Made by a program: the position numbers and the translations under genes. 13,053 bases of DNA from assembly GCA_035412805.1 (NCBI GenBank), contig DAONVO010000064.1, forward strand, positions 1-13,053. The letters are read 5' to 3'. Source of the DNA: DTU018 sp029550685 (lineage in GTDB: Bacteria; Bacillota; Syntrophomonadia; Syntrophomonadales; Syntrophomonadaceae). Shown one piece after another: positions 12,939 through 13,053 of this stretch. Numbering within the stretch: position 1 is the stretch's first letter; the number at the start of each line of letters is the position of its first letter. The notes beneath the pieces are model-generated. The model was not told where the DNA came from and did not search any database. It saw only the letters and a list, made by a program, of their open reading frames with translations.

Positions 12939-13053
12939 GCAACCTTAATTGTGTTCATAACCCATAGGGTTTGAACACATCAGGAGTACCCGGAGGGTGT
13001 AGTCCCCGCAGGGGGCAACCTTAATTGTGGTCATAACCCATAGGGTTTGAACA
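12939..13053 (-). repeat. 76-base-period tandem repeat with hairpins (module II, copy D)
   Basis: The 39-base block GCAACCTTAATTGTG to TTTGAACA occurs at 12939-12977 and again at 13015-13053, with one difference, offset by 76 bases. In the first unit, GTGTTCATAACCC and GGGTTTGAACAC (12951-12978) form a stem with one bulged base. The spacer adds CCCC-GCA-GGGG (13004-13014). Read on the minus strand it carries the GGGGACT, GATGT and ACAATTAAGGTTGC blocks of module II. The second unit reaches the window end, so the array may continue. Confidence 0.8.

Noticed and set aside
12939..13053. Possible CRISPR array
   Set aside because: The repeat is 39 bases but the apparent spacer between copies is itself part of module II elsewhere in the window. 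The repeats carry long internal hairpins and there are no cas genes.

Overview
This window looks like part of a Firmicutes (Clostridia) chromosome, probably a Syntrophomonas- or Desulfotomaculum-like anaerobe. That is an inference from the strong GGAGG-type ribosome binding sites, the Clostridia-type FolP with an N-terminal extension, the Firmicutes-type BirA operator in front of bioY, and the fol-pan-nad gene order. The species cannot be fixed from the sequence alone.

Bases 32-7792 are a dense, single-strand block for cofactor synthesis. It holds three folate genes (folP, folB, folK), then a Rossmann/DUF2520 dehydrogenase-like gene, then panB-panC-panD (pantothenate), then nadA-nadB (quinolinate from aspartate). 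nadC follows at 8165 and completes de novo synthesis of nicotinate mononucleotide. Genes overlap by 8 bases or are separated by 3-105 bases, and no convincing terminator is visible, so co-transcription is likely. No standard panE is present. The DUF2520 protein sits where a ketopantoate reductase would be expected, which makes it a good candidate for that step.

Bases 9293-12177 hold an AlgI-type MBOAT O-acyltransferase and an SGNH-hydrolase-like protein with an N-terminal membrane anchor. Together they look like a two-part system that O-acylates a cell-surface glycan or polymer. bioY (12247-12807), the substrate-binding membrane component of a biotin ECF transporter, follows. It has its own promoter, and a textbook BirA operator palindrome lies over the -10 box.

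The most unusual content is between genes. From the end of nadB onward, four of the five gaps (7793-8164, 8993-9292, 10748-11172 and 12808-13053) are filled with interspersed repeats that mix a small set of modules. Module I is a hairpin with TGTCATTGCGAG and GCAATCTC ends. Module II has a CCCACTA-type start, an internal hairpin and an ACAATTA-GGTTGC end. A third type is a 59-base repeat, and a fourth is a GGGGACGGTTCT motif. The stems show compensatory base changes between copies, and the inner hairpins are exchanged for unrelated ones, so structure rather than sequence seems to be kept. Two repeat-filled gaps split apparent operons (nadB/nadC and MBOAT/SGNH). The window also ends inside a 76-base-period tandem repeat, and may begin with the tail of another module I copy. 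Open frames inside these repeats look spurious and are not called as genes.
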